Below are positions 50,001-62,335 of a stretch of 64,000 nt of DNA, in pieces. Both the position numbers and the translations under genes were made by a program. Below the pieces are notes generated by a model. That model saw only the letters and a program-made list of their open reading frames with translations. It was not told where the DNA came from and did not search any database. The stretch's first letter is position 1. Each line of letters starts with the position of its first letter. The DNA is taken from positions 23,648,916 through 23,712,915 of the forward strand of contig JAPWDM010000003.1 of the NCBI GenBank assembly GCA_035578155.1, written 5' to 3'. The stretch comes from Brachynemurus nebulosus (Eukaryota; Arthropoda; Insecta; Neuroptera; Myrmeleontidae).

Positions 50001-50565
50001 TCATTTAGGAACCGAAATCAAAACGTGCACGTGGAGGCACCAAAACAGCAAACAGTCGAAGCAGCAAAGCACCAGCAAAGAAAACACCGGCAAAAGCTGC
50101 ACCAACACCAGCAAAAAATTCTGTTAAAACACCGGCTAAAAAGGCAACACCAGCCGCCACCGAATCAAACAATGATACACCAAGTGGACGACGTGGACAA
50201 CGTCGTGCCGCCGCTACAGCTGCTGCTAAAGTTCGAGAGGCATCATCCGAGGACGAAGAACAAGAGAAAGGTGAAAAGGAAAGCAGTGAAAGTGAAGATG
50301 AGCCACTCGCTAAAAAAACGAAAACTCCACAACCACCAACGGTAAGAAAAATATTAAAAATTTTTAGTACACCCATTTAAATTGCATCCCTTTTTTTTAG
50401 GATGACGAAATCAAACTTTATGTCAAAGAAATATTAGACGGTGCTAATTTGGAAGAAATCACAATGAAAACTGTTTGCAAACAAGTGTACGCTCATTATC
50501 CGGATTTCGATTTGGCCCATAAAAAAGATTTTATAAAAACAACAGTTAAATCGGTAATATTTTAA
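47008..50565 (+). CDS. Dek: DEK chromatin protein
   Basis: Nuclear DNA- and histone-binding protein that shapes chromatin and RNA processing. The exons are 47008-47049, 47336-48223, 48285-48455, 50009-50341 and 50401-50565, giving 532 aa. An acidic N-terminal region leads into the DEK/SAP domain (about 116-217; ISRIDAAI, ILFNNPGKNNLIKKEL, FSGFDFAK, VCDVLDLEKKGSKDEIATRI). Then come a Lys-Glu repeat, alternating basic and acidic low-complexity blocks (APAKKTPAKAAP), and the C-terminal DEK_C fold (EIKLYVKEILDGANLEEITM, HKKDFIKTTVKS). The stop at 50563-50565 is reached by reading through a possible donor (GTAATA at 50554); splicing to 50612 would instead add about 28 residues. The exon 2 donor is GTGTGT. 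Intron 3 (1.55 kb) is repeat-rich. Confidence 0.93.
49005..49785 (-). repeat. Tandem about 240-bp repeats in Dek intron 3
   Basis: Three units, each holding CTAACTTCAAAAATGATGAA or a close variant (near 49110, 49350 and 49600), then cccacttaggg, and ending TTTAGGCTGTGCGTTGTCTG plus a TCAG microsatellite (near 49280, 49500 and 49740). The upper end reads ACTAGCCATATGCCCGATGG, resembling a reversed Helitron 3' tail (CTAGT). The whole may be a Helitron-like element with internal tandem repeats; this is tentative. Confidence 0.65.
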
Positions 50566-50718
50566 TATATTTTTTTAATATTCTCATTTTTTTTTCAATA
50601 TTTTTTAATAGGTTTCATTAAACCAAATTACAAGCCTCGTAACACTCCTCCCGCCTTACCATGGGTTGTTGATGAATTTGGTTGAACTTCTATTTTGACC
50701 AAAAACTTGCTTAAGTCC

Positions 50719-50724
50719 AATAAA
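50719..50724 (+). terminator. Candidate Dek poly(A) signal
   Basis: AATAAA about 155 bases downstream of the Dek stop codon. Confidence 0.45.
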
Positions 50725-51108
50725 CATTAATTAACTACAAAAATCTACTCTTCCACGGAGGGTTCGATCTTTTTATGTGAAACTATCTTTAACTATCTCT
50801 CTCTTTATTCTCAATCAATCGAGTAAGTTTCTTTTCTCGTTAATGGAACGTTTTTTAAAAATCATAATTGACACTTTGAAAGGGTAAAATGCAAGCGAAA
50901 GGTTAAAATTTCGCCAAAACTTTCACATCCATAATGAGGTTTATTTCATTTTAATCTACAGAAGCTATATTCTCTCTTTAAATAATTTGATAGACAGTTA
51001 GACGACGTTCGACGCGCTACTTTAAGATTCATACTAATTGTTGCGGGAGGTAGTGGTACTCAAACATTTACAAACCAAACTTGTATTCAATCAGACCATA
51101 AAAAACAA

Positions 51109-51380
51109 TGGGCCAGTTCGTATCGGCGTAAGCGGAAGCGGCTTGCGCTCATTTGTAAGCAATATGCGCTTGCAAACAAACACATTTGGCTTGCTATTGA
51201 TATGTATGAGAAGGGTGACAAGTATATAGCAAACGCTAATAGTTGTCTCACCCTTCTCACTAGAACATGGAAAGTGAGACAGGAATATACATACATATCA
51301 ATAGCAAGCCAAATGTGCTTGTTTTCAAACGCATATTTCGTACAAATGAGCTTCCGCTTACTCCGATACGAATTGGCCCA
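51109..51380. mobile_element. Inverted-repeat MITE, family 1 copy 2
   Basis: Second copy of the family at 2305-2602. It has TGGGCC...GGCCCA ends, the GTTCGTATCGGCGTAAGC subterminal block and complement, and an inner agtgagacaggaatata segment. The two copies are diverged but collinear. Confidence 0.8.
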
Positions 51381-52148
51381 ATATTACTCTCTAAGATAAC
51401 TGAAAAATAAGTATACATTCAGATGTGGTTTCAACGTGCTACTTTAAGTACCCCACCATCCATTATGAAAGAAAGTGGTACTCAAATATCCACAAAACAT
51501 TTTAAATTGTATCTTATCAAATCATAAAGGCTGCATTCTCTCTCTAAGACATCTTAGACACTGAAACGATGTTTCGAAAGATGTGGGAAAGATGTCACAA
51601 CGTGTTGACCTTATAGATATATTAACGTGAAAAGTAGTAATGGATTTTGGGAAATGGAAAATGGTAGTATCAGCCAAATTCATTGAAAACCATTTTCCTG
51701 ATCATAATTTTCCAGCGTTCATGTTTAGATCATGCTTCTGATATACATGAAATATCTACACACAAAACTAGCAATTATTTTTAGGTTATTGTTGAGGATG
51801 TTATTTATGAAGAAAATATGAAAACAGAAAAAAACAAATCTGAACTAAAAGGATGAAAACAATTTTCTTTTATGTGATTTTAATAATAAATTTTGTTATA
51901 TTTGTTGTGTTTTTGTTGTTAATATAATTTTAAAGAGTGGAAAACAGTAGAACTTGATTATAGATTTGTTTGTCATAAATTGTAAGGTTTTTTTTTTGGA
52001 GTAAAGTTAGGGGATTTTCCGTTTTCTTTTTCATATACTAGTACCTTAATTTTCGCGTTAATTTTAGATAAAATGTAACAAAAATACGTATTTCCTGTCT
52101 TAGCAGTGTTTCAAAGAAAGGCATACCACCTCGGTCATCTTGTCTGTC

Positions 52149-52230
52149 TGTTTACAAACACAAAAATGGCGTTTGTTTACACACACAAAAATGGCGTCTG
52201 TTTACAAACATAAATAACAAAATGGCGTCG
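52149..52230 (+). repeat. Short tandem repeat with ATGGCGT units
   Basis: Three units of about 25-30 bp share TGTTTACAAACA and CAAAATGGCGT words. Confidence 0.7.
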
Positions 52231-53660
52231 ATCAGATAATTTACATTCGCAATATACTCCACTGGAAGTAACAGTAGACACTTTTAATTAACCTTAGAAT
52301 AATGTTGCCAGTTTCAACACATTTGTTCTCGATGACTAGTTATCTAGTTCATATATCTTTTGCTCTGCACGCCAAGACGAAATATACACATCATATTTTT
52401 TATTGTATAATAAAGCGTATGTAATAGTTTTTGATATCCGAGTGGGGAATGTTTTCGTATTTTCTGTTGGGAGTGAACATTAAAAAACGTTTTTTGGATT
52501 GGGATTACACGCAATTTTTTGTCCAACTTTCATATATTGTTATAATCAAAATTTTGAATCATGGTAAATTTAGTTTTTTAAAGTTCTACTGTGCGTTAAT
52601 TATAAGAAATCAAATTGTAATTTTCTACTGTCTTTAATTTCTAAAATAAAAAATTTCAAAAATTTTGAAAAATTATTCTTATTTTCCAGCTAATTTCAAC
52701 GTGAAGTGTTTCACCTCTTTTTTAAACAAACATGAATGATGCAATGCTGATATATTAAAAAAAAAAATCGTGGAAATTTAGAAATTAGGAAAGTTTTAGA
52801 TTAAGATATCTCTTATTTTACTACCGAAATGTTTAAAAATTGTAGGCAAAACAAGAATTTAAAAAAAAAATTAAACAAAAATGTACAAACTGTATTTGGA
52901 TAAAATAACACAAAAACAATCTTAGATTCAGATGTAATTTAATGTTGATTCTCGTTTAAGTTAATTAATGTATAAAATTTGTTTAAATATTTGTCAGTAA
53001 TTAATCTTAAAGCATAATTATCTTCTCTTATGGCGACCAATAAAATAAATGTTTCACAAATAATTTAAAAAAATAAAAAGATTGAACGTAAGAACACTTG
53101 TGAATAATTTTATAAAGAGGTTTAAATTTATTGAGATTTTTACTTAATTTTTGTTTTGTTTTTATCTTCAACTACATTCAGGTCATTTAAAATTGCTGCA
53201 TGTGCAGCAAAGATATTCATAAATAAGGCGCATAAGATTGAAAATAAACCCGAAGCTAAAATAATTTTTAATACAGAATTTTAAAATTATGATTGTGTTT
53301 TCGAGACAGTTTTGGTGAATAAATTATCTTTACAGCTAAAAAACATACATAATTGTACTAACACAAAAACGTTCCAAAAATGAACTTTAAATTTTGTCAA
53401 GTTTAAAATTTTAACCATTTGTGTTCATAATTTTTAATTTAATAACTAAGAGAATCCCACATTACAAAATGGCGTCAATTTGTAATTTATAAATTACTGT
53501 GATGAAAAAATTTTTGAACGATTTTTAAAATGAATAAATTTCATTTTTCAATATTTACTATAAAAATGGGAAATGTTATATTTTATTGGTCGATTTAAAT
53601 TGTATCTTATCAGCAGTTATATAAATGTAATAATTTTTATCATTCTTTTTTTTCTAATAT

Positions 53661-53807
53661 ACAGGTTGTTTCTTTAAGATAGTACAGTATTTTAACGGTT
53701 GGTGGTACTTATTCGAGAAAATAACTTTTTGTTAAAATTATCGTTTACTTAAACGAGTACTGCCATCTGTTAGAATACTACACTATTTTAAAAAAAAACA
53801 TCCCTGT
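53661..53807. mobile_element. Very short TIR MITE
   Basis: Left ACAGGTTGTTTCTTTAAGAT and right (complement) ACAGGGATGTTTTTTTTTAA, followed in both by agtNNAGTATT, form inverted ends of about 35 bp around a 147-bp element. TA dinucleotides lie nearby, but an exact duplication is not fixed. Confidence 0.6.
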
Positions 53808-54684
53808 GTAAAATATTATTTTTTTATAATATTTGGACATTTTCAGTTTTTCAAAAAAAGAAAGAAATAAAAAAAATTTTAAGTTGTGTACAATTTATAT
53901 TATTATGTTTTTTTGAAGATAAACTTAATATATAAGAAATAAATATTTAGAGACTAAGTTTTTTAGTTCGTTGCCGACACATTTCATTTAAACTACAAAA
54001 CATACATATATTTATCATTAAGGACAATTAATTAAAAATAAGTGAATTTTCTGAATGTAATTAAAAATATTTGAACGCCATGTTTATCATAATAATTTTC
54101 AAATAAAAACGATTTTAATATCAGATTTGTAATTTTATTTTTATTTTTACTTTTGAATGCAGAACAGTAAGGCTGTTTGTGCACTACTCCGAGCTCGGAT
54201 GACGGACGTTTATATCAGATTCTGAGTAAAAATCTCGGAAAAATCTGATGTTAGTATATAAATATAAGGAACGTATTTATAAATGAAGGCGTTTATTTCG
54301 TTTCGTGTATATTCGGATCTTGGAATAGTGCAAAAAGGGCTTAAAATTTACAGGTACATAATTGTATATTCATTACAGCTAAACTATTGGGCTTAAAGGA
54401 AGTAATAAAGATTATAGTTATTGATGGTTATTGAGATAGCTTTGGTCAGGGGCATTGTGTCCAATCAGCGAATAAGTTGATTTTCAAATTAAGAGGGATT
54501 AATTAATATAAAGAGCATAATGAATTTTGTAATTTGAACGACCTTAAAAGAGGAATATAGTAAAAAATTTATTGACCGTTAAAGCCTCACGCGAAGTTCC
54601 AAATGTATAAAATTGCATATCCCCAAAACATAAACGCGATGTTCTTTCCTCATCCTTTAAAAGTCAAACATTAATTGTTATAAA

Positions 54685-55270
54685 CAGTGGCGTAGCGTGC
54701 CTTGGAGGGGCCCTGTATCAAAATTAGTTGGGGGGCCCAAATGAAGGGTAAAGATTTCTCACAAAAGAGAGAAATTAACTTGCATCAAATTAAAATAAAT
54801 ATTTATTGATTATGTTATCACTTCCTCCTAGAAATTGAGCTAGCCAAACAATTCAAATTAAATATACACTTTTCTTGCCTTTTTTTCTGCAAATTGATTT
54901 ATTAAATCATCTATCGCTGAAGACGGTTTCAGTTTTTCTAAAATTTCTGCCTCTATAGACAATAGTGACAAGTCTGATAGCTGTTCCTGCCCCATCGAAG
55001 TCTTTTTTTTTGAAGTTACCCATGTTGCCAACTTTTGGGCGCACACTTAACCCGGGAAAAAAAGAGATTGCTTTTTGACTTTTGTCATTTCTGAAATGAA
55101 AACTCTATTATAGGCACGTATGACAGTTTTTTTTATATGTTATTTTCCCCGGGAAGCACGAGATTAAGTGACATTGTGGATAACATTTTACTAATTTTTG
55201 CCTACACACGTTAGGGGCTTCTGTAGCCCGAGGGCCCCGTATCATTGATACGGCGGTAGCTACGCCCCTG
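54685..55270 (-). mobile_element. hAT element remnant with transposase C-terminus
   Basis: The termini CAGTGGCGTAGC and GCTACGCCCCTG are flanked by GTTATAAA on both sides (54677-54684 and 55271-55278), an exact 8-bp hAT duplication. A minus-strand frame at 55046-54858 ends with LSLLSIEAEILEKL then DDLINQFAEKKARK, which resembles the C-terminal end of hAT-family dimerisation regions. The rest of the transposase is deleted, so the element is dead or depends on a relative. Confidence 0.85.
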
Positions 55271-56815
55271 GTTATAAAGGTTATAAAGCAATAATTCTAC
55301 AAGGCAATCTATTAATAAATTGTAAAATAATTATTTGATCCAAACTCTGTCAAGTTAAAACTCTACCCTAGAATGGTAGAAACTTCTCCCTAACATTTGG
55401 ACTCAGAATATTTTTTTAATTATTTTGGGACCGAACATTTACGTTAACAGCTTTAATCTCATTGTCAGTAATAGAACAATTTATTCTATTACTTTCCATA
55501 TAATGTCGTGAAAATACATCCATTAGGATAACTAGTGAGCCAGAACTCAGCAGCTCAGCACGGCTTGTAACGATATGTTAAAGAGCTATTACCTAATAAT
55601 TTTTTATTTAATTTACTAAATAAAAAGTTAAATTTTTGTCTACCTACAAGCCCTACAGTTTATTAGGTGGAAATGTGCACCAAATTTTACAATGCCCTTG
55701 AAAAAAGAAAATTCATTTTCATCAAAATTTCTTCAATAATCCTAGCTATTTACAAAAAATACGCAATTTCTGAACAAGGAAAAAATTTAAAAAATCGACT
55801 TATACAAAATTTACAGAGACGCAATTACAGAGATAACAAGATATCTTAAATATGTTGGCTAATTAGCATTAATTATGTATAAACAAAACCAGTAACGTGG
55901 CATTCATCGCAAATTTAGCTATTTTATTTAAACATGTTTTTCCTGTAAACTTATTTACATTAAAAAATAAAATAAAATGCGAAATTGAAAATTTATTGTT
56001 TTGTTAAAATTTATTAAAAATATTTGTTTAGTTTGTTTATTTCAATTTATTCCCAAAATTAATTTTACAATCCATCTTATTATGCAATAAGTGAAAATCA
56101 ATAAAATCTAAATGCAAATACTAAACACAAATGTCCTATATTCAACTATTTGAAATAACAAATTTACAAATGACTAAAAATATGTAAATTTCAAATAACT
56201 GTATTTTAACCAATTTTTAAATGATTCAATAAAATCAAATCATTAGACATATTTATAATATAATTAATTTCCCATCTAGCAGCGATTAATTGAAACAAAT
56301 ACAATTATTTCCAATTAATAACTCCATTTTATCTATGTAATAATACCGTAGCTAATTAATAATTTTTTTTCTATATTTAGGAACACACTTAATCTTCCAT
56401 TTTTTAGCCACACAAACCTTTCAAACGGTAAAAAACTGATTGACAAGTTCACTATTATATGCCATGTTTATTATTTCGTGAGAAAGTCCTAATTAATACT
56501 TTCTGAAGTAATTTTAATCAAAGCAATCGAGATAATTAGTAAAAATATATTAAAAAATTGTGACAAATTGAAATACAATAAATATTTCTAAGACCATTTT
56601 AAGAAAAAGGAAATTAAAGTGAAAAATCAAATTTAAAAATAAAAGGTATGTCCATTTTTTTTTTTTTTTTTTTTTTGAAAATTTAATATAGAAGTTCTTT
56701 AAATAAATAATAAAATAGTTATTTAAATAATTGAATATCAAAAAATTTATTTTATTTTTAGATTTGTTTTGTTTTGATTTTGTACTTAACCTGTTTTTGT
56801 TTTTCTAGTGACGAT

Positions 56816-57690
56816 ATGGCCGATCAGCAACAATTTTTTTTGAAATGGAACGATTTTCAAAGTAATATGGTCTCGTCATTTAAACATTTACGGGATGAAA
56901 AATCATTTACAGATGTTACGTTAGCGTGCGAGGGCCAAACTTGTAAAGCACATAAAATGGTATTGTCGGCATGCAGTCCATACTTTAAAAGTTTATTAGA
57001 AGTAAGTAATGGTAACAATCTTTTGGGTGATGTTTAGCGAAATTTTCTAAGCAATTTGAATAATTCTTCTAGAAGTATTGTTTTAATTTTTATTTTTATT
57101 TTTTGTGAGAATGTCAATAAGTGCAGTGTCTGGTTTATTAAAACTTCAAATGTTAATCGGATCATGCAATATTTTTTTTTGTGAAATAAAAGCGAATACG
57201 TTTTCATGGACAGTGAATAAATCTAATGCGTCAAGCTTCGAGGTGAAATGCTCATTCGTGTAGAGTTGAAAAGCAATAGTTAATTTTGTGTCACCGCTGT
57301 TTAAATCGATTACAATAGCCGTAGAGGTGATCAAAATCGAGTTTTTATTATACGAGATTTGTGTTCATATGCATTTGGATTTGTCAGAATGTATTACGTA
57401 TTTGTTCTGGTCCTTCGAGCCAGATCTCTTCTAATCTTCTATTGCGGGCACGTACGCTTCGCCATTTTGAATTTTTGTCAATATATTTTTTCTAGGAAAA
57501 TCCTTCGAAACACCCCATAATTATCTTAAAGGATGTATCATTTCAACATTTACAAGCAATCTTGGAGTTTATGTATGCCGGCGAAGTAAATGTATCACAA
57601 GAACAGTTGCCGGCATTCTTGAAAACTGCTGATCGTCTAAAAATAAAGGGTCTAGCCGAAGCTCCACAAGCGATTAAGCGTGAAGGGTAA
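56816..57690 (+). CDS. lolal: Lola-like BTB protein (Batman)
   Basis: BTB-only protein that in Drosophila interacts with GAGA factor and Polycomb/trithorax complexes, and is nuclear. Coding exons are 56816-57001 and 57496-57690, joined in phase 0, giving 126 aa; Drosophila lolal has 127. The whole protein is a BTB domain of the tramtrack group: QQFFLKWNDFQSNM, DVTLACEGQTCKAHKMVLSA, CSPYFKSLLE, HPIIILKDVSFQ, EFMYAGEVNVSQEQLPAFLK and the C-terminal IKREG directly before the stop. There is no zinc finger or psq domain. The first coding exon begins at 56809 after a splice acceptor, so a 5' UTR exon lies upstream. Confidence 0.96.
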
Positions 57691-59383
57691 AATTGCATAG
57701 AATATATTTTTTTTACTAAAGGTGGAGAGTTGTTAAAAATATAATTCGAAATTTCTAAATTTAGAATTCCTTAAAACGAAGTTTTAGTTACCGATTTCCA
57801 ATTCGCTAATACAGTCTTTATACCCTGAGTTGATCTAGTAGTTAACAGCTCTACTCTTTCTGGGTAAGTTCGAAACTGATCGGGAGAGATACATCACTCC
57901 AGCATTAATTTATCAGCAATCATCATATCTACAGTAAACTTAATAGTACTTCACGAAACGATGAATATGCTTTTTGCTGTCGTGCATCTAACCAATAAAA
58001 AAAAAAATATAATCTTTAAGTATAAGCTATTCAACTAAGTTTTAAATGAGTTTGCTTTGACTCGGCTAAAATATTGAACTGTGGTTTAGAGAGACGATTT
58101 GAAACTCTGTTATTCTACTTTCAATCATTTCTATAGCTTTAATTTTATCAAAAATGAATAATAGAAATAACCGAAACCTATTATATCTAGCAGTAAACAT
58201 CAAACCTCTGTCACAGAAATTAGGAATTTTATATGATGGAAACAATTATGTAAATATGCTTAATGACGCCCCAGAGATGAATTTTAACACTTTTCAAATA
58301 AAAAGAATTAAACCATTATCCAAATGACTTCTTATGAATTACTAATTAGGAAATTAAAAAATCATAACCTAGTTTAAACAAAGGTAATTAATAAATTAAC
58401 AACTCGTCCCTGTTTCACATAGCAAGACTAATAAAAATGTAGTAAACTGTTATTCTTTCCACACAGTCGTGTGTAAAGTACACAATTTCAGCTGTATTTA
58501 AAATAGCTTATAGACCGGGAGACAGTGACAGGAAACCTTTCGCGATTTGCGGACTTATGCCTCGGGGAGTATTAATAGATATGAAAATATAATTAGTTGA
58601 AAATGATAAGAAATGTAAGGTAAAATTTGAATTTCGCTTGCGTTGGCTTTCATATCGAAAATTAAGTTTCTTTTTGCAAAAAAAAGAGGCGTTTTGGTAC
58701 GATTTTCGCACTTATGCCATATGTACTAAAACTAATATAATGTTAAGTTAAAATCAAGTTGTGGAAAATGATAGGCAAAATTTTGAAAGAAAAAAAGTGG
58801 TATTCGTTTTATTTTAAAAATACGTGCGTATATAAATTATGTCCTGTAATTAATATAGTTCTGTTTACTAAAAAATAGACAACATATTATGTTATTTATA
58901 TCTCACCCGTCTCACGCCGTTACCTGCTTCGGGGAAACTGCTCATAAATTGGTATACGCTTTGTCTAGTAGTATCAAAAAATACAGAACCGGCACTACTA
59001 TCGTGTAATCTGCAGTGTGATCGGCAGGATGAGTGTAGGTTAATTGTTTTGATCACGTTTTTATTGTTATGTGCATTGTTAGAACCCCCACACGAAGCCA
59101 CATACATGCGTATGTAGTATATATTATATATGCGTATGCGACACCACGCAACACACTTTAGATCACTCACACACACAAAACAGATCACACAAATACAAAG
59201 TAAACCCAGTGCACATATATAATATATTTTCTATCCTTTTTTGGTTACACTGGTTTTATAGTATAGAGATATCAATGTTGGCTCTGGTACTCTGTGAGTA
59301 GTATAATATGTATAATGGTCTATGGACTCTATGGTCTAAACCTTAGTATAATATAATGGTGTTCATTGGTCTATGGTCTAAAC

Positions 59384-59849
59384 CAGCGGTTCTCAACCTG
59401 GGGGGCCTGGAAGAATTCCAGGGGAGGCGTCAATAAATTAAAGAAAATTAAATAAGTTTGTAGTTTTTGAAACAGTTGTTTTTGCATGTATATTTACAAC
59501 AACAAAAATTTGAATTTGATGCTGGACACAAACACACAATCATTGAAATTTCTTTATAGCTGTAAACTCAATAAAATGTAAGCGAGCGTCCGGCCAGGCG
59601 TGAGAAACTAGCTGACTTGTGATTTTTTCGATGATTTGTGTAATAAAAATTTGTATTTGAAGAAATATAATTTTATATTCCTTACCAGAGTATGTCTAGC
59701 CTAAGTTCAAAGTCATTTTACTCAAACATAATGTAAGTAAATTTATCATATTTACATTAAGTCTAAATTAACTTAATCCGTAAAGGGAGGCGGGACCTCA
59801 CATCAAAGTATGAAGGGGGGCTCAGAGTCTGAAAGGTTGAGAACCCCTG
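59384..59849. mobile_element. hAT-like MITE, 466 bp
   Basis: Starts CAGCGGTTCTCAACCTG and ends AGGTTGAGAACCCCTG. GTCTAAAC flanks both sides (59376-59383 and 59850-59857), an exact 8-bp duplication. There is no credible ORF. Confidence 0.88.
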
Positions 59850-61786
59850 GTCTAAACCTTCTTTGTGAATCACTGAATTCATTAGTGAAAACCAGAACCA
59901 AATCCGTTTAGCAGTTACATATAGAGATACTAAAATTTTTAAAAGTACCGACACGTATTCCTTTCTGATTTCAACTCTCCACCTTTGGTCTTTATAAGAA
60001 ATTTGATTTTATCAATATTCCTTTTATTCGTATTTTTCTTTTCAGTTTATAAATGTTTTATTTAAAAAAAAAAAAGAATTCAAACATGAAGAGCTCCGTT
60101 TCAAGCTTACTTCATACAAAATGTGACCTCAGAACTTTTATTATTCGTAATTTATACCAATATTCTATATAGTTTATCAGTATTAAGTAAAACAAAATAT
60201 TAGAGTAATTAATAATTCCTTTTTTTGATTTGCACATTTATTAGTTTTTATGTTTTTGTTTCAACGAAATGTTATTTGTATAGTTTGTACAAATCCATTC
60301 ATACACGTCTTATTGACCATTCTGGTTTCGTAGCAGACAGCTGATTTTTAAATTTAGATGAAAATAATTCTTTTTGTATGTTTGTAAGTTAGTATGGCTC
60401 ATTTTTATAGTTAAAAAAAGAATACAGTGAAGAGTCACAAATTTGTTCATTTAAAACAGACTAATTTTATTAAATTTTGGTTCATCACATAGTAAAAGCA
60501 AATTTGGATTTTATTTTGGTAACTTAACCGCACATCACCGACATAACCTCTAACACTAGTCTTGATCAACCAAAGTCCGACAAAAAGGAAACTGACAGGA
60601 TAAAGACAAATAAAATTGGACTTTGATCTCACAAGGATGCTGTGTCGAGGTGCACTTACAAGGAGGGGTTCAGGTGTGACCCTCATCGATTTCGATCGGA
60701 TTTTTTACATCAAAATAAAAAATTACAATATTGAGGTCCACCTCTCAGAAACATAGAAGAACTTTACATAAAAGTTTAGACAAAAATATACAGGATGGGT
60801 CATTTTAATCTATGCTTTTAAATATCTCGCCAGAGGCGCCAGCTATCAAAAAATAACCTTTACAAAAGTTGTTAGGTACGAAGGAGGACATTAAATGGTT
60901 ACCTTAAATTTGACCTTGATCTTCATTGTCAAGGTCATTTTGAGGTCAAGTTGTATTTTTTAAATGGAAAGCCCTATTTTTTATTTCGGATTCTGAAAGA
61001 GCGTGAAATTTCACGTCGAAAATGCTATAAACGAATTTTTTTATTATTGATCTTAAGAGGTGTAAAGACCACCAAAAAACAATAAAAAATTAGATTTTAA
61101 AGGAAAAACCTGACTTTAAAGTGTCGGCATCTTTTGAAGACGTAAAATAGGAGCTTCTGTTCGTTTTTAATGACCTTCAAAGGACCTTCATATCGTAAAT
61201 TTTTTATATTAATGTGATGCTTTACTAGTAGACGATATCGGTGATTGACATATCTGGACTTCTCCTTATTAGTTTCAAACCAGATTTCATCATGTCATAT
61301 CGAATGTGCACTGTTTATTATTTATGTCTGTTGTGGTATCCGCCTAAATAAGAATATTTTTCGCAGCAATTCGAACAATTTATTGATTCAAATATTTAAA
61401 TAATCAATAAAATTAATAAAAAGTGACTTTTTTACTGTATCGACGTTAATTAAATTAGTAATAATACTGTAATTAGTACGGCAAAATACCTATTTTTGAA
61501 GATTAAACACATGCACAATAGAATATATTTGATATTACATCTATGGTGAATGTACTGTAAATTAAAGACATTAGATTCAAGGTATAATTATGATTATCGA
61601 ACTAGAAAATAACCGTAGTAGTCTACAGTTTAACTGGGAAGGATAATATAAAGTAAAAAAACGAAACATACGTAACCTATATCTGTCAAAAATTGCTTAA
61701 AAACAATAAAAATGCTGAAGTTTTCATAGATTATTATTGTTTTTATTACAGATTTAAAGGTATTTTTTTTAAAATTTATTCTTTGC

Positions 61787-62335
61787 ATAGAACACTAGAA
61801 ACAAACTAATATCCCTAATATCAAAAAAGTGTAACTCGCTTCGAGTCATTTGTTGGTCTGTCACAGCTTAAGGCATTTAGTCGGTCGGTGTCGGTCACCG
61901 AGTGCACGATGATTGTAATGTATTGTAAGACCATTATTATTTGAAATGCACGTTGCTCTGTCCGATAATACGTGTTTTGTAGTTGTGTGTGTGAATACTC
62001 ACACAGAAGCAAACATCAAACCCACACCACTACAAACAGTGTGTACCTACACAACCATAGAACACTAGAAGCAAACTAAAATAAAAAAAGTGTAGCTTGC
62101 TTGGTGTCATTTGTTGGTCTGTTACAGCTTAAGGCATTTAATCAGCCGGTGTCGGTCACCGAATGCACAACGCATTGTAATGTATTGTTAGGCCATTGTT
62201 AGCTTGGACCGCACCTTGCTCTGTCCGACAATACGTGTTCTGTAATTGTGTGTGACGAACTGACGACTGACACAGAAGCAAACATCAAACCAACACCACT
62301 ACAAACAGTGTGTACCCACACAACATAGTAATGCG
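61787..62335 (+). repeat. Tandem duplication, two units of about 270 bp
   Basis: The second unit (from about 62056) repeats the first, with shared blocks such as CATAGAACACTAGAA, TCATTTGTTGGTCTGT, AGCTTAAGGCATTTA, GTGTCGGTCACCGA and ACCACTACAAACAGTGTGTA in the same order. The units are moderately diverged by substitutions and small indels. Confidence 0.88.

Larger units (their letters stand above)
50566..56808. other. Intergenic space Dek / lolal
   Basis: This 6.2-kb AT-rich space should contain the Dek 3' UTR and the lolal promoter plus at least one 5' non-coding exon, since lolal's first coding exon begins after a splice acceptor. It holds MITEs at 51109-51380 and 53661-53807, a short tandem repeat at 52149-52230, a hAT element at 54685-55270 and a T-tract near 56656. 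No further gene is supported. Confidence 0.5.
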
